From: Acidipila sp. EB88
GTDB lineage: Bacteria > Acidobacteriota > Terriglobia > Terriglobales > Acidobacteriaceae
Assembly: GCF_003858395.1 (NCBI RefSeq)
Contig: NZ_QWEV01000005.1
Coordinates: 434,001-498,000 of the forward strand
Length of the DNA: 64,000 nucleotides
Direction of reading: 5' to 3'
In this document: piece by piece, positions 16,925 through 26,680 of the stretch
How the letters are laid out: the number at the start of each line of letters is the position of its first letter
Position numbering within the stretch: the stretch's first letter is position 1
Program-made: the position numbers and the translations under genes
Notes under the pieces: model-generated
What the model was told of the DNA's origin: nothing
What the model saw: only the letters and a program-made list of their open reading frames with translations
Databases searched by the model: none

Positions 16925-17488
16925 CTACGCCCGCATGGTCTGCAGGCGTACGCCCTCGCGCGCGCCGTCCCTCGCCATGTCGCGTGCGTGGCTCAGCAGC
17001 ACCTGCTGCTGAAAAGCATTGAGCCGGCTGCACAACGGCAGAACCTCGCACAGGAATGGATCGGACAGCACGTTCGCAAGCGCTTGTGAGCGACGCGAGC
17101 GTGCGTCGTGCAGCAGTTCGCCAACCTCCGCCTCAAGCGCAGTGGCCAGCCGCTGCAGCGATGACAAAGTGGGCATCGCCTTGCCGTTTTCGATCTTGGA
17201 GATGTAGGTACGGGGAACGTCCATGCGGGCGGCAAGCTGTCGCTGGCTGAGTCCGCGCGTATGCCGCAGGGCGCGCACGGCGCGGGCTACATCCAGTTCT
17301 TGGGTGGGGGCGGTCGCGTGCAGTTGCGGCTGCATGGCAGCTACGGCAGGCTCTTCCACTTCGAGCGGCTTGTGGCACCGTCGACAGAAGCCGCTGGTGG
17401 TGCGAAACTGCACCAGTTGGCAGCGTTCGCAACGCAGAACCTCACGCGCGACCTCGTGCAGCATTGGGGTGGCTGGGGTGCTTACCAT
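16925..17488 (-). CDS. Zinc-ribbon/XRE fusion transcriptional regulator
   Basis: A 187-residue predicted DNA-binding protein. An N-terminal four-Cys module (C20-x2-C23, C35-x2-C38, in RCERCQ and FCRRCHK) looks like a zinc ribbon. It is followed by an XRE-type helix-turn-helix (about residues 66-122) with RAVRALRHTRGLSQRQLAAR, the recognition region MDVPRTYISKIENGKAMPT and LQRLATAL. The C-terminal 60 residues are helical and unrecognised. Target genes are not known. It lies upstream of uppS on the same strand with a 222-bp gap. Confidence 0.85.
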   Translation of the reverse strand: MVSTPATPMLHEVAREVLRCERCQLVQFRTTSGFCRRCHKPLEVEEPAVAAMQPQLHATAPTQELDVARAVRALRHTRGLSQRQLAARMDVPRTYISKIENGKAMPTLSSLQRLATALEAEVGELLHDARSRRSQALANVLSDPFLCEVLPLCSRLNAFQQQVLLSHARDMARDGAREGVRLQTMRA

Positions 17489-17661
17489 GAGTTGTCTACG
17501 GGGCGCCAGAGCGGGCGGGCCGTACGAGTGCTAGCACGCGGGCCAGCTCTCGGCTACAGGGAACTTCTCAACCTTGCGCCCAGGTACCCCGGTTGTCAAG
17601 TGGACGGCCGCAATCCCAAGTTACTTTCAGCATAGGACCCAGAGAAAGCAGGAACAGCCCT

Positions 17662-18306
17662 ATGAACCAAGGCCACACGCACGCAGATGCAACGTCCGAT
17701 GCCGTGTCGGCAGAACAGGAATGGTCGCGCGCCCGGGCTCTTCACCTGCTCGAAACGTACACCGAGTCCGCAAGTCTGCGGAAGCACGCGCTAGCAGTAG
17801 AGACGTGCTGCCGCGCCTACGGTGAGCAGGAGGCGGCGCGTCTCGGCCTCGATGCGGCCGCTGCCGGCGCGCTGGCCGAACGCTACAGTGTGACTGCACT
17901 GCTGCATGACTTTGACTACGAGCGCCATCCCTCGCCCGAGGAGCACCCGTTCGTCGGCGTGCGCATCCTTGAGGAACAGGGCTGGCCTGAGGAGATCCGC
18001 ACCGCGATCCTGGGGCATGCGAACTACTCGGGCGTGCCGCGCACCACGCACCTGGCGAAAGCGCTGTATGCCTCGGACGAGCTGAGCGGGCTGCTCACAG
18101 CCTGTGCGCTGGTGAAGCCGTCGCGACGCATCGCCGATGTAGAGCCGGCCGGCGTGCGCAAGAAGATGAAGGACAAGGCGTTTGCGCGGGGAGTCAGCCG
18201 CGAAGACGTGGTGGAAGGCGCGGAAGAACTGGGCATCGACCTCGACACGCATATCGCCTTCTGCCTCGCCGCCATGCAGCGCAACGCCGAAGCACTGGGC
18301 CTTTAA
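17662..18306 (+). CDS. HD domain-containing protein
   Basis: A 214-residue cytoplasmic protein of the HD phosphohydrolase superfamily. Metal ligands are visible in order: His in SLRKHALAVE, the His-Asp pair in TALLHDFDYERHP, His in AILGHANYSG and Asp in LYASDELSGL. The substrate is unknown; related HD proteins act on nucleotides or phosphate esters. ATG 17662 is preferred over the upstream open frame because AGGAACAGCCCT precedes it. It is divergent from the XRE regulator. Confidence 0.85.
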   Translation: MNQGHTHADATSDAVSAEQEWSRARALHLLETYTESASLRKHALAVETCCRAYGEQEAARLGLDAAAAGALAERYSVTALLHDFDYERHPSPEEHPFVGVRILEEQGWPEEIRTAILGHANYSGVPRTTHLAKALYASDELSGLLTACALVKPSRRIADVEPAGVRKKMKDKAFARGVSREDVVEGAEELGIDLDTHIAFCLAAMQRNAEALGL

Positions 18307-18363
18307 GGAAGCGCCCGAGCCGCAGGTCTGGTTCGAAAGAATGCGGTCATCTCAAAGGCCGCC

Positions 18364-18399
18364 TTGTCATCCTGAGCGAAGCGAAGGACCTGCGGTCGA
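18364..18399 (+). repeat. Short dispersed repeat (GAGCGAAGCGAAGGA type)
   Basis: The sequence CATCCTGAGCGAAGCGAAGG lies in the 153-base gap between the HD-domain gene and a membrane protein gene. I recognise this string as a very common intergenic repeat in several bacterial genomes, including acidobacteria. Only one copy is in this window, so the repeat status rests on recall. Confidence 0.5.
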
Positions 18400-18447
18400 C
18401 ACCGATCGACCCACCAGGCCGACCGGAGCAACAAAGACCCAGCCGGG

Positions 18448-18453
18448 TATGCT
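18448..18453 (+). promoter_or_regulatory. -10 box of a putative leaderless promoter
   Basis: TATGCT ends six bases before the ATG at 18460, and no ribosome-binding site is present. This is the pattern expected for a leaderless transcript. Confidence 0.45.
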
Positions 18454-18459
18454 GAACCC

Positions 18460-18876
18460 ATGGCACCCGCAGCAACGCAGCGCAGACGACCGGCAACCGC
18501 ACCGCGCAAACGAGGCCGGTCCCGCAAGCAAAAGACCTCGTCCTGGCTCCTCTGGTGGCCGCTGCTGCTGGCGCTGGTGGCCACGCCATTTGCAGTGCGC
18601 GCAGCCAGTGTGCTGGTGCTCTCAGGCCCGGGCGCGCTGCGCCTGCTGTACCCGTGGGTCACGCTGATCCAGCTCCACGGCGCTCGCCTGGGCCTTGGCG
18701 CGCTTGCGCCGGAGCAGCGCGACACGCTCGCGCAGTGGATGATGTGGGCGCAGTTTCCTGTCTATGGACTGCTGGCTTCGCTGGTTGCGAAATGGCGCGG
18801 CATTGTCGCCGGGCTGGTTGTTGCGCTTCTGCTGCACGGCGCAGGCGTTGCCGCGGCGAGCCTGCTGGCGCGCTAG
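18460..18876 (+). CDS. Small hypothetical membrane protein
   Basis: I do not recognise the family. The 138-residue product begins with a strongly basic, Pro-rich tail of about 26 residues ending in KRGRSRKQK. Three hydrophobic segments follow (about 29-55, 92-110 and 112-135), suggesting three membrane spans with the basic tail inside the cell. It has a leaderless-type start. It is convergent with the DHH-like gene, with 16 bp between stops. Confidence 0.6.
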   Translation: MAPAATQRRRPATAPRKRGRSRKQKTSSWLLWWPLLLALVATPFAVRAASVLVLSGPGALRLLYPWVTLIQLHGARLGLGALAPEQRDTLAQWMMWAQFPVYGLLASLVAKWRGIVAGLVVALLLHGAGVAAASLLAR

Positions 18877-18892
18877 GCGAGCGCCGGGCGCG

Positions 18893-19897
18893 CTACAAAG
18901 CGCCCTGGTCCGCCGCGCGCAGCTCCGCCACCACGATGGCTGCTACTTCCTTGGCCTCGTCATAGCGGTCGGGCGGGAAAGAGATGGCCCCGACCCGCGC
19001 ATGACCGCCGCCGCCATACCGCTCGCAGATGGCGGCCAGGTTAACGAGCTTCTCCGGCGTCTTGATCAGTGGCGTCCACGGGTTCGTACCCACGGCAACC
19101 TTGGTGCGAAAGCTCGACCGCGACAGGCCCACCGAGTAGGTCGCCTCGGGATGCAGGTAGTACGGGATGAACTTGTTGTAGCCCTCGAGCGAGCGGTCCG
19201 CGAGATCGAAGAAGATCGTGCCCTGCTCGAGCTTTGCCCGCTCGCGAATGATCTCGATCGCCTCGCGATGCTTCTGCAGCAGCGGCGGCAGGAGCTCAGC
19301 CACAAACGGCTGCTCCAAGATGTCTTCGAGCGACTGGGTGCCCAGCAAAGGGATCAGTCGCGGCACAAAGCTGTCATCGCTGGTGGATTCGATCACGAGT
19401 GTCAGCCGCATCGCTGCTTCGCGCATCTCCACGGCTGCCTGCGCACTCTCGTAAAGCGCGCCGTCCACGATATCGGCCCAGTGCACCAGCGAGGCCACTC
19501 CCGAGCGATCGAAGCCGAAGCGCTCCGTCACCGTGTCGGCAATGAACGAGGTGCACGAGGTGTAGTGTGGGTCGTAGAAACGGCGGTCGCGGAAGTTGCT
19601 CGTCGGATCCGCAAGCCCCTGCTCGTAGGAAGCATGGTCCTCGGGCGAAAGAAACGCGCTGAGGTGGTGATCAAACCACCACGTGACCCTGGGCGAGGGC
19701 GAGTACTTGAAGTCCACGATCGCGTTCTCGTCGCCGGTAAAGGCGGAGTCGTCAAACAGCGAGCCCGCGCGGTGCATCAGCGCCTGGTACTCATAGGTTG
19801 CCGAGGGATCGATGCGCTCGCGGTGGAAGCGGGTAAACAGTGCAGCGGAGCAGGCTCCGTCGAAGCAATTCCCGTGATAGAAAACACGAACCGTCAA
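18893..19897 (-). CDS. DHH superfamily phosphoesterase-like protein
   Basis: A 334-residue protein resembling DHH-family phosphoesterases, which hydrolyse small oligonucleotides, cyclic dinucleotides or polyphosphates. Visible motifs are YHGNCFDGACSAALF at the N-terminus (DxDG-like), an Asp in IVDFKYSP, the DHH triad in WWFDHHLSAFL, an Asp in HWADIVDGA and the DHHA1 glycine motif YGGGGHARVGAISFP near the C-terminus. The TTG start at 19897 has AAAGGAAG eight bases upstream, which outweighs the longer open frame to 19984. The exact substrate cannot be assigned. Confidence 0.85.
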   Translation of the reverse strand: MTVRVFYHGNCFDGACSAALFTRFHRERIDPSATYEYQALMHRAGSLFDDSAFTGDENAIVDFKYSPSPRVTWWFDHHLSAFLSPEDHASYEQGLADPTSNFRDRRFYDPHYTSCTSFIADTVTERFGFDRSGVASLVHWADIVDGALYESAQAAVEMREAAMRLTLVIESTSDDSFVPRLIPLLGTQSLEDILEQPFVAELLPPLLQKHREAIEIIRERAKLEQGTIFFDLADRSLEGYNKFIPYYLHPEATYSVGLSRSSFRTKVAVGTNPWTPLIKTPEKLVNLAAICERYGGGGHARVGAISFPPDRYDEAKEVAAIVVAELRAADQGAL

Positions 19898-20105
19898 TGC
19901 GGCGACTTCCTTTCGGTGAACTGCCCGCCCTGGAGGCTGAAGGCACGAATCTACTAGGATGGCGGCGCAGGGACGGCCTGTCAAGTCAGGCAGCGCGCAC
20001 CCGGACGGTGGGGATGAAAAGTTAATCCCGGCTCGACTCTGTGGCGCGCGCGTGCACCTTCCGGCAGAATGGCCGCACGATCAAAAGTGAGAGGACACAG
20101 ACAGG

Positions 20106-21107
20106 ATGCAGGATGGACCGCCCCAGACTCCCCACGACCTCACTCGAGGTGACGTCGCAGCGCCGGGCACTGCCCGGGAACCGCAGCATCCGCTGGCCAC
20201 CCGCAGCCACATCCTGTTTGGCGCGCAGGGGCTACGCGCCGGCTGGGCCTGCCTGCTGTTCCTGGCGATCCTGGCCGCGCTTGGCTTTGCACTGCGGGTG
20301 GCATCGCAGTGGCTGTTTGCCGCGCACTCCGGCTCGCATCCGGCGCAGCACCCTGCCGCGATCACGCCAGGCGTGATGATGCTCAGCGAGCTGCTGCTGG
20401 CTGCGGCCGTGCTGCTGGCCACGCTGGTGATGGCCCGTATCGAGGGCCGTCCATTGCTGAGCTTTGGCCTTCGCGGCCTCAACACGGCACGCGCGGTGGG
20501 TGGCCTCCTCGCGGGCTTCGCGGCCATCTCGGCGCTGGTGGGCTGGCTCCGGGCACAACACCTGCTCGTGCTTGCCGGGCCAGTGCTGCATGGCAGCCCG
20601 GCGTGGAGCTACGCCCTGCTCTGGGCTGCGGCGTTTCTGCTCGTGGCGGTTGCCGAGGAAACCATGCTGCGCGGCTACCTGCTGTTTACCCTGGCCCGCG
20701 GCATCGGCTTCCCTGCCGCCGCCATCGTCATGTCGATCGCGTTTGGTGCGATCCATGGCGTCAACCCGGGCGAAACGGCGGTAGGCCTGTTTGCCGCGAT
20801 GGCGGTGGGGTTGCTGTTCTGCCTGTCGATCTTCTATACGCAGTCTCTCTGGTGGGCGATCGCCTTCCACGCCGCGTGGGACTGGGGTGAAAGCTTCTTC
20901 TGGGGCACGGCCGACAGTGGCACCGGCGTGGCCGGGCACCTGTTTACGTCGCAGCCCACGGGGCCGACGCTGTGGAGCGGCGGTGCTACCGGGCCGGAGG
21001 GCAGCGTGCTGGTGTTCCCGGTGCTCGTCCTCGTGGCGTTGCTGCTTTTGCTATGGCAGCGTCGTCGAGGCCGCGCCTTCCGTCCCGGCTCCGTGGTGGT
21101 TTCCTGA
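20106..21107 (+). CDS. CPBP family intramembrane metalloprotease
   Basis: A 333-residue multi-span membrane protein of the CPBP/Abi (CAAX protease) family. The predicted active site is complete: the EExxxR motif EETMLRGYLL (E184, E185, R189), His in FGAIHGVNPGE (H217) and a final HxxxD in AFHAAWDWGE (H255, D259). Between five and eight hydrophobic segments are visible. Substrates of bacterial members are mostly unknown. The C-terminal end is a final hydrophobic segment with a basic tail. The start ATG 20106 has GAGAGGA about 10 bases upstream. Confidence 0.88.
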   Translation: MQDGPPQTPHDLTRGDVAAPGTAREPQHPLATRSHILFGAQGLRAGWACLLFLAILAALGFALRVASQWLFAAHSGSHPAQHPAAITPGVMMLSELLLAAAVLLATLVMARIEGRPLLSFGLRGLNTARAVGGLLAGFAAISALVGWLRAQHLLVLAGPVLHGSPAWSYALLWAAAFLLVAVAEETMLRGYLLFTLARGIGFPAAAIVMSIAFGAIHGVNPGETAVGLFAAMAVGLLFCLSIFYTQSLWWAIAFHAAWDWGESFFWGTADSGTGVAGHLFTSQPTGPTLWSGGATGPEGSVLVFPVLVLVALLLLLWQRRRGRAFRPGSVVVS

Positions 21108-21246
21108 GACTTGCCCTGTGGGTAGGCTGTGACGAAAGACGACCGCTGATGGTCGTTCCCGGGCACCCTCGCGCTCCGTGGCATCTGCTGGTGAACGCAT
21201 GCGCCCGCTCACAAAAGCACGCATTCCGGGGTGAGAGAATCACCAC

Positions 21247-23945
21247 GTGATGCGCGACAAACCCGTACGCCCTGCCCGCCCGTTCTCGCCTGCCCGCATC
21301 GTCCTCTTTCTTGGTTCCATCCTTGGCGTCGTCGCGCTACTCGCGGTCGCGGTGGTTCTGGGGCTGCACCATCGCATGCAGGCATCGCTGGCACCGCTTG
21401 ACGGCACGCTGCATGTCGCAGGGCTCAACAGCCGTGTCACGGTGCGCCGCGATGCGCAGGGTGTGCCGCATATCGAGGCCGCCTCCCTGGACGACCTGCT
21501 GTTTGCGCAGGGCTGGGTCACGGCCAGCGACCGCCTGTGGCAGATGGACATGGCGCGCCGCCTGCCTGCTGGTGAGGCCGCCGAAATCCTCGGCTCCAAG
21601 CTCGTGCCGCATGACCGCATGGAACGCACGCTGGGCGTGCGCGACGTCGCCGACCGCATGACGGCCGCCCTGCCGCCGGACCAGCTCCACCAGCTCGATG
21701 CGTATGCCCGCGGCGTCAACGCCTATATCGCCCAAAGCACGCTGCCGGCCGAGTTTTCGCTGCTACTGTACAAGCCCCGTGCCTGGAAGCCGGCCGACTC
21801 CATGCTGGTGGCGCTCTCGATGGGGCAGATGCTGGACGAGCGCTGGCAGGCCAAGCTCAAGCGGGAACAGCTCACCGCGCGGCTGGCCGCCCACGGCAAC
21901 GCAGCGCTGGCGCAGGATCTGTACCCGATTGGCTCCTGGAGGGACCACCCGCCCGTGCCAAGCGCCCCGGCGATCAGCGACCCGCAGATCGTGCCACTGG
22001 TTCCGCTCGACCCATCGCAGGTCCGCAACACGGCTCCAGCGCTGCCGGCCACGCCACCACCCGGGGAGCCGCGCCTGCTGCCAACCGATGCGCTGCTTGC
22101 CCTGTCCAACCTGCCCGGCGCAGCCGAGCGTTGCCCCGGCTGTCGCCCCGGCTCCAACGAGTGGGCCGTGAGCGGGGCACACACGGCCAATGGCAAGCCC
22201 ATGCTCTCCAACGACATGCACCTCGAGCACCAGATTCCTGACCCGTGGTACGAGTCGGAGCTGCGCGCCGGCAGCTTTCACGTGGCGGGCCTCAGCGTGC
22301 CCGGGCTGCCGTTAATCTCGGCCGGCCACAACGATCACATCGCGTGGGGTTCACCGCGATGGGCGGCGATGTGCAGGATGTGTACGTGGAACAGCTCAAC
22401 CAGCACGGCGAGGCCCGGGTGGTGGCTGCCGATGGCTCCGTGCACTGGCAGCCGCTGACCCATGAGCACGAACGCATCAAGGTACGCGGCGGCAGCGATG
22501 TGGAACTGGATGTGCAGCGCACCGCACATGGTCCGATCATCTCAGCACTACTGGGCTCCCTGCCGCTCGACCAGGCGCAGACCCAGAACCGGGTGTACTC
22601 CGTCCACTGGAACATCTACGACACCAGGGCCGCGGGGCTGCCGCTATACGCGCTCAATACCGCCACGGACTGGACCAGCTTTCGCGCTGCTCTTTCCACC
22701 TGGTGGGCTCCCAGCCTCAATGTCGCGTATGCCGACGATGCCGGCCACATCGGCTACCAGGCCGTAGGGCTGATCCCGATCCGCGCCGGAGGGCTGCAGA
22801 GCGCGCCGATCACGCCCGGTGTCACCAGGGCAGCGCCACCCCAGCCTGTTGTGTCTCCACTCGCGCCCGAGGCCCTCAACGGTTCACCCACGCCGCAGTC
22901 CGCGGCGCAAACAACACCGGGTGCTCCACAGCCCGCGTCTGAAATGTGGGAAGCACCACAGCCCGGCACTTCGACGGTTCCGACCCAGCCCGCTCCCTCC
23001 ACCCCGCCGGCGGTGATCGGCGAGTGGACCGGCTATATCCCATTCGAGGCCATGCCCGCCGTGCTTGACCCGGCGAGCGGCATCGTCGCCACTGCCAATG
23101 CCCGGGTTTCACCCGACGGCTACCCGTACCAGTTGAGCCTGGACTGGGCCGCGCCGTACCGCAACGAGCGCATCTGGAAGCAGCTTACCGGCGCCCAGGC
23201 GCTCACCCCGGCTGCGATGCTGCGGCTCCAGACTGACGTGTTCTCCGAGGTGGACCAGGAGATCGCCGAGCGCCTGGCTTATGCTGTGGACCATGCCGCG
23301 CACCCAACCGCGCGGGCACGCGCCGCTGCTGACCTCCTGCGCTCCTGGGATGGCGTTCTCGCCACCAATTCGCCTGCGGCCGCGATTGTGACTGCGACCG
23401 AGAAAGCTTTCTGGCCTGCGGTGCTGGAAGCCAAGGTCGGCGATGGCTGGAAGCTCTATGACTGGTCCGAGTCTGCCTACGCGCGCGAGCAGATGATCGC
23501 GCATCAGCCCGCCGCGTGGCTGCCGCCCGCGTACCGGAACTGGAACGACTTCCTCGCAGCCCTGGTGGATGGAGGACTCAAGGACGCACCTGCCAAACTC
23601 AGCACCTGGCACTACGGCGATACCCACACCATCGCGATCGAGCACCCGCTCTGGAAGCTGCTGCCCGGGTTCCACGCGGGTATCGGCCCGCTGCCGCAGT
23701 CGGGTGACCCCACCACGGTGAAGCAGGTGTCAGGCGAGCTGGGCCCGTCGCAGCGCTTTACCGCCGTGTTGGGCGACCTCGACCAGTCCACCGAGAACAT
23801 CGTTGCAGGTGAGTCCGAGGACCCGGCCAGCCCGTACTACCGCAACCAGTGGCCTGCCTGGTACGGCGGCACCACGTTTACGCTCCCCTACTCTGCCGCT
23901 GCCGTTGCTGCTGCGGCGCAACACACGCTGCTGCTGGTTCCCTGA
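21247..23945 (+). pseudogene. Penicillin acylase family protein, frameshifted
   Basis: An N-terminal nucleophile amidase (penicillin/acyl-homoserine lactone acylase family), anchored by an N-terminal hydrophobic segment. The alpha-chain part contains VPHIEAASLDDLLFAQGWV. The self-cleavage site with nucleophile Ser303 is in RPGSNEWAVSG, followed by LSNDMHLEHQIPDPWYE. The frame breaks in a GGGG run at 22346-22349: HIAWG is followed in the +1 frame by FTAMGGDVQDVYVEQLN, exactly the family continuation. Restoring one base gives an 899-residue protein of normal length. The two open parts (21247-22458 and 22245-23945) show no other damage, so this is either a recent mutation or a sequencing error. 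A Pro/Ala-rich insert (22800-23020) interrupts the beta chain. Confidence 0.88.
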
Positions 23946-24015
23946 GCCTGCCGCGTCCACTGTCCGCGCGCGGAGCAACAAGAAACCATTGCGCTCCCCG
24001 CGCCCCGGCGTTGTT

Positions 24016-24960
24016 TCACGCGGACGCTCTGGGGCTGCGCGATGCGCCTGTTCGGCGAGGCGCGGGCTCAAGCATTCCTGACAGCAGCAGGGCACGAAAT
24101 GCTTCGGCGCCTCCGCCGGTGTCGGGCCCAAGTGCACGCGCGACCGAAAGCCACCGCGCCAGCTTCAGCTCCCGCGCATACGCAAGCCTGAGCGTGCCGA
24201 GGGCGAGCTGGTTGCGCACGGCCCAGCGCGACACAAAGGCCACCCCGAGGCCGGCTTCGACCGCACTCAGCAGCCCTTCGGTCGAATCGAGTTCCATGCT
24301 GACCTTGAGGTCTTTCGCCCTGAGACCCCGGGCCGCCAGCGCCTGCTCGATCACGCGGCGCGAGCCGGAGCCGAACTCGCGCAGCAACAGCGGCTCCTCG
24401 CGCAGCATCCCGATGGTGACCTCCTCGCCGGCCCACTCGTGCGCCGGCGGCACTACCAGCACCATGTGGTCTTCCATGAAATGCTCGATTTGAAGATCCC
24501 GGCGGCGGTCGGGTCCTTCCACCAGCGCGAGCTGGATTCTGCCCGCAACCAGCGCGTCCAGCATGGTGTCGGTGTTACCGCTTTGCGTGGTGACACGCAC
24601 CCGGGGGTGGCTCTTGCGAAACGTTGCGATCAACGCCGGCAGCAGGTACTGCGCGATGGTCTGCGAGGCGCCCAGCGCCAGCTCTCCACCCTGCTGGCCG
24701 CAGGCTGCAGCCACGGCTGTGCTTGCTTCCTCGGCGAGCGCCCGCAGCTTTTCGGCGAACGGTACCAGCGCCCTGCCGCCCGGCGTCAGCTGCACGTGGC
24801 CTCCACCACGATCAAACAGCGCCACGCCAAGCTCGTCTTCGAGCGCCTTAATCTGCTGCGTCACCGCTGGTTGCGTCAGCAGGAGTTCCTCGGCAGCGCG
24901 GCTGAAATTAAGGTGCCGGGCGACGCTGCGAAACACGTGGAGGCGAAAGTTCTCGATCAT
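24016..24960 (-). CDS. LysR family transcriptional regulator
   Basis: A 314-residue activator/repressor. The N-terminal winged helix-turn-helix covers about residues 1-65, with HLNFSRAAEELLLTQPAVTQ and ALEDELGVALFDR. The effector-binding domain starts around residue 90 with GELALGASQTIAQYLLPAL, the form seen in the CysL/CbbR/YeiE subgroup. The C-terminus beyond the fold is Arg/Ser-rich. It lies 42 bp downstream of a YeiH-type transporter on the same strand, which suggests it regulates that gene; in enterobacteria YeiE and yeiH are also neighbours. Confidence 0.92.
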   Translation of the reverse strand: MIENFRLHVFRSVARHLNFSRAAEELLLTQPAVTQQIKALEDELGVALFDRGGGHVQLTPGGRALVPFAEKLRALAEEASTAVAAACGQQGGELALGASQTIAQYLLPALIATFRKSHPRVRVTTQSGNTDTMLDALVAGRIQLALVEGPDRRRDLQIEHFMEDHMVLVVPPAHEWAGEEVTIGMLREEPLLLREFGSGSRRVIEQALAARGLRAKDLKVSMELDSTEGLLSAVEAGLGVAFVSRWAVRNQLALGTLRLAYARELKLARWLSVARALGPDTGGGAEAFRALLLSGMLEPAPRRTGASRSPRASA

Positions 24961-25002
24961 GGGGGCCTGCTCTCACCTGCTAACTTACCTGCGTGGCGGC
25001 TG

Positions 25003-26136
25003 CTAGATCGCGATCAGGTGGGAGTAAATAACGGCGAGCGAGCCGCAACCGACCAGGATCCACAGCACTACGCCCTGCAGCAGCGGCCGAAAGCCCACCT
25101 GCCGCAGCGTTTTGCGGGAGAAGCTCGTGCCGATCAGGAACAGGGTTGCGGCGAGTCCAAGCTTGCCCAGGTGGGTCAGGTTGCCGTACACCGGGGCGGT
25201 GGGAACGAGGCAGGTGCTGGCGACCGAAGCCCCGATGAACAGCAGGATGAACCATGGCGCCCTGACTTTGGCCGTGTGCTGGCGGCCGGCTTTTGCCGCC
25301 GCGCGGCGTACCAGTGCAGCGGTCACGAGCGAAATCGGCACGATCCAGAGAGCGCGCGCCAGTTTCACCGTGGTGCCGATGGCGAGCGCCTGGTTGCCGT
25401 ATTTCGCCGCGGCGCCTACCACTGAACTCGTGTCGTGGATAGCTAGCGCTGCCCACAGCCCGAACTGGTTCTGGCTCAGGTGCAGCCACCAACCCACCGC
25501 GGGAAACAGAAGCAGCGCGACGGCGTTCAACAGGAACACGGTGCCCATGGCAACAGAGATCTCTTCCTCGCTGGCCTCGGTGATCGGGGCGAGTGCCGCA
25601 ATTGCGGAACCGCCGCAGATCGCCGTACCCATCGTGATGAGGTAGGACGCCTTGCCGCCGATGCGCAGCAGCTTGCCGAGCAGAAGCCCCAGCGCGACCG
25701 CCATGGTGATGCTGACGGCCGTGTAGCCGAAGCCTGACCTGCCCACCCTCAGCACCTGCTCGAGGTTCATGCCAAAGCCGAGCAGCACCACGGAGACTTG
25801 CAGCAGCAGCTTCGCAAGGGTGCTGGCTTCGCGCCGCAGCGGGTGCTCTCCGGTGAAGCCGTACGCGATGCCTCCCGCGAGCGCCACTGGTGGCGAGACG
25901 AAGCCGCTCGCGGCAAGCAGCAGTCCCAGAAAGAACAGGATTTTGGCATCCATTTGCCTGCTGAGTTGCTTGCAGGAGTCTTCGACCACTTCCTTCTGCT
26001 CGGCCAGTGCCGCGCTTGCTGGGAGCCGCTCGATCGCCCGTTCGTCGAGAAACATGGCCGGCGCGAATGCCGAGCGGCACAGGGTGGCGGGTTCGCTCTT
26101 GGTTGGGCCGATCGGCAGGGGCAGGGTCTGAATCAC
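25003..26136 (-). CDS. YeiH family putative sulfate exporter
   Basis: A polytopic inner-membrane protein of the UPF0324/PSE family, annotated in other bacteria as a putative sulfate exporter. About ten hydrophobic segments are visible. Family blocks include LQVSVVLLGFGMNLEQVL, MGTAICGGSAIAALAPI, ALAIHDTSSVVGAAAKYG and TLFLIGTSFSRKTLRQV. The start GTG 26136 is chosen because GAGGA lies six bases upstream; it gives an N-terminal cytosolic tail of about 60 residues before the first span. An ATG at 25953 would remove most of that tail. It is followed by a LysR regulator, which probably shares its transcript. The transport function is inferred from family annotation only. Confidence 0.88.
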   Translation of the reverse strand: MIQTLPLPIGPTKSEPATLCRSAFAPAMFLDERAIERLPASAALAEQKEVVEDSCKQLSRQMDAKILFFLGLLLAASGFVSPPVALAGGIAYGFTGEHPLRREASTLAKLLLQVSVVLLGFGMNLEQVLRVGRSGFGYTAVSITMAVALGLLLGKLLRIGGKASYLITMGTAICGGSAIAALAPITEASEEEISVAMGTVFLLNAVALLLFPAVGWWLHLSQNQFGLWAALAIHDTSSVVGAAAKYGNQALAIGTTVKLARALWIVPISLVTAALVRRAAAKAGRQHTAKVRAPWFILLFIGASVASTCLVPTAPVYGNLTHLGKLGLAATLFLIGTSFSRKTLRQVGFRPLLQGVVLWILVGCGSLAVIYSHLIAI

Positions 26137-26680
26137 GGTGTGTCCTCTGCTCCCAGACTGAGCGCGCGGGTTCGGCGCGTCCAAGTCAAAGAAGTGATCG
26201 GGCATAAGCAGATCTTTGGGTCGTGGCTGTGGAGCTTGCGGAGGCGCGGGGAAACAACGAACGCGCGTGTTCCGCGTGGCAATGCAGGGCGTACCGCAGG
26301 CAGCGACGCTTCATCCCTAGGGCGCACGCGGTGCCCGTGGCAGGGGCTGTGTGGCGGCAAGTGCTTGTGGCCTGTGGCCGCACGATTGAGAAAGACAGCG
26401 CGCTGCCGCCGTGGCTGCTTTCGGCGGATCCTGATGCGATAGCATGTGTAGCGAGCGAGGTGTGCGCACGTTCCCGGCAGCAAGCGCCCGGGGACCATCG
26501 CGACAGGCGGCGCAAATATCGGAGCAGGCAGGGGTGAAGTTACGATCAGGGTGAATCGACTCTGCAGGCTCCGTTCGGGCTCTACCCTGCTGGCCCGCGC
26601 GCGACCCGCGCGCTGCGCCGAGGGGTTTTCTTCTTGAACCCGCGCCAGGCCTTTGCCCGCATGCCAGCCACCGGTCACGC
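26137..26680. other. Gene-free divergent spacer
   Basis: A 544-base interval between the yeiH-type gene (minus) and the PTPS-related gene (plus). Open frames exist on both strands but have Arg/Pro-rich, unrecognisable products and no ribosome-binding sites, so I treat the interval as non-coding. It must contain both promoters, but I see no convincing -35/-10 pair. Confidence 0.5.

Noticed and set aside
13709-17665. Identical CAGGAACAGCCC before the starts of rplS and the HD-domain gene as a repeat or shared regulatory site
   Set aside because: The match is short, contains the ribosome-binding AGGA in both cases, and is most simply explained as two similar translation-initiation regions.
18326-18345. 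A GGTTCGAA string resembling a tRNA T-arm
   Set aside because: No acceptor stem, anticodon arm or CCA end can be built around it.
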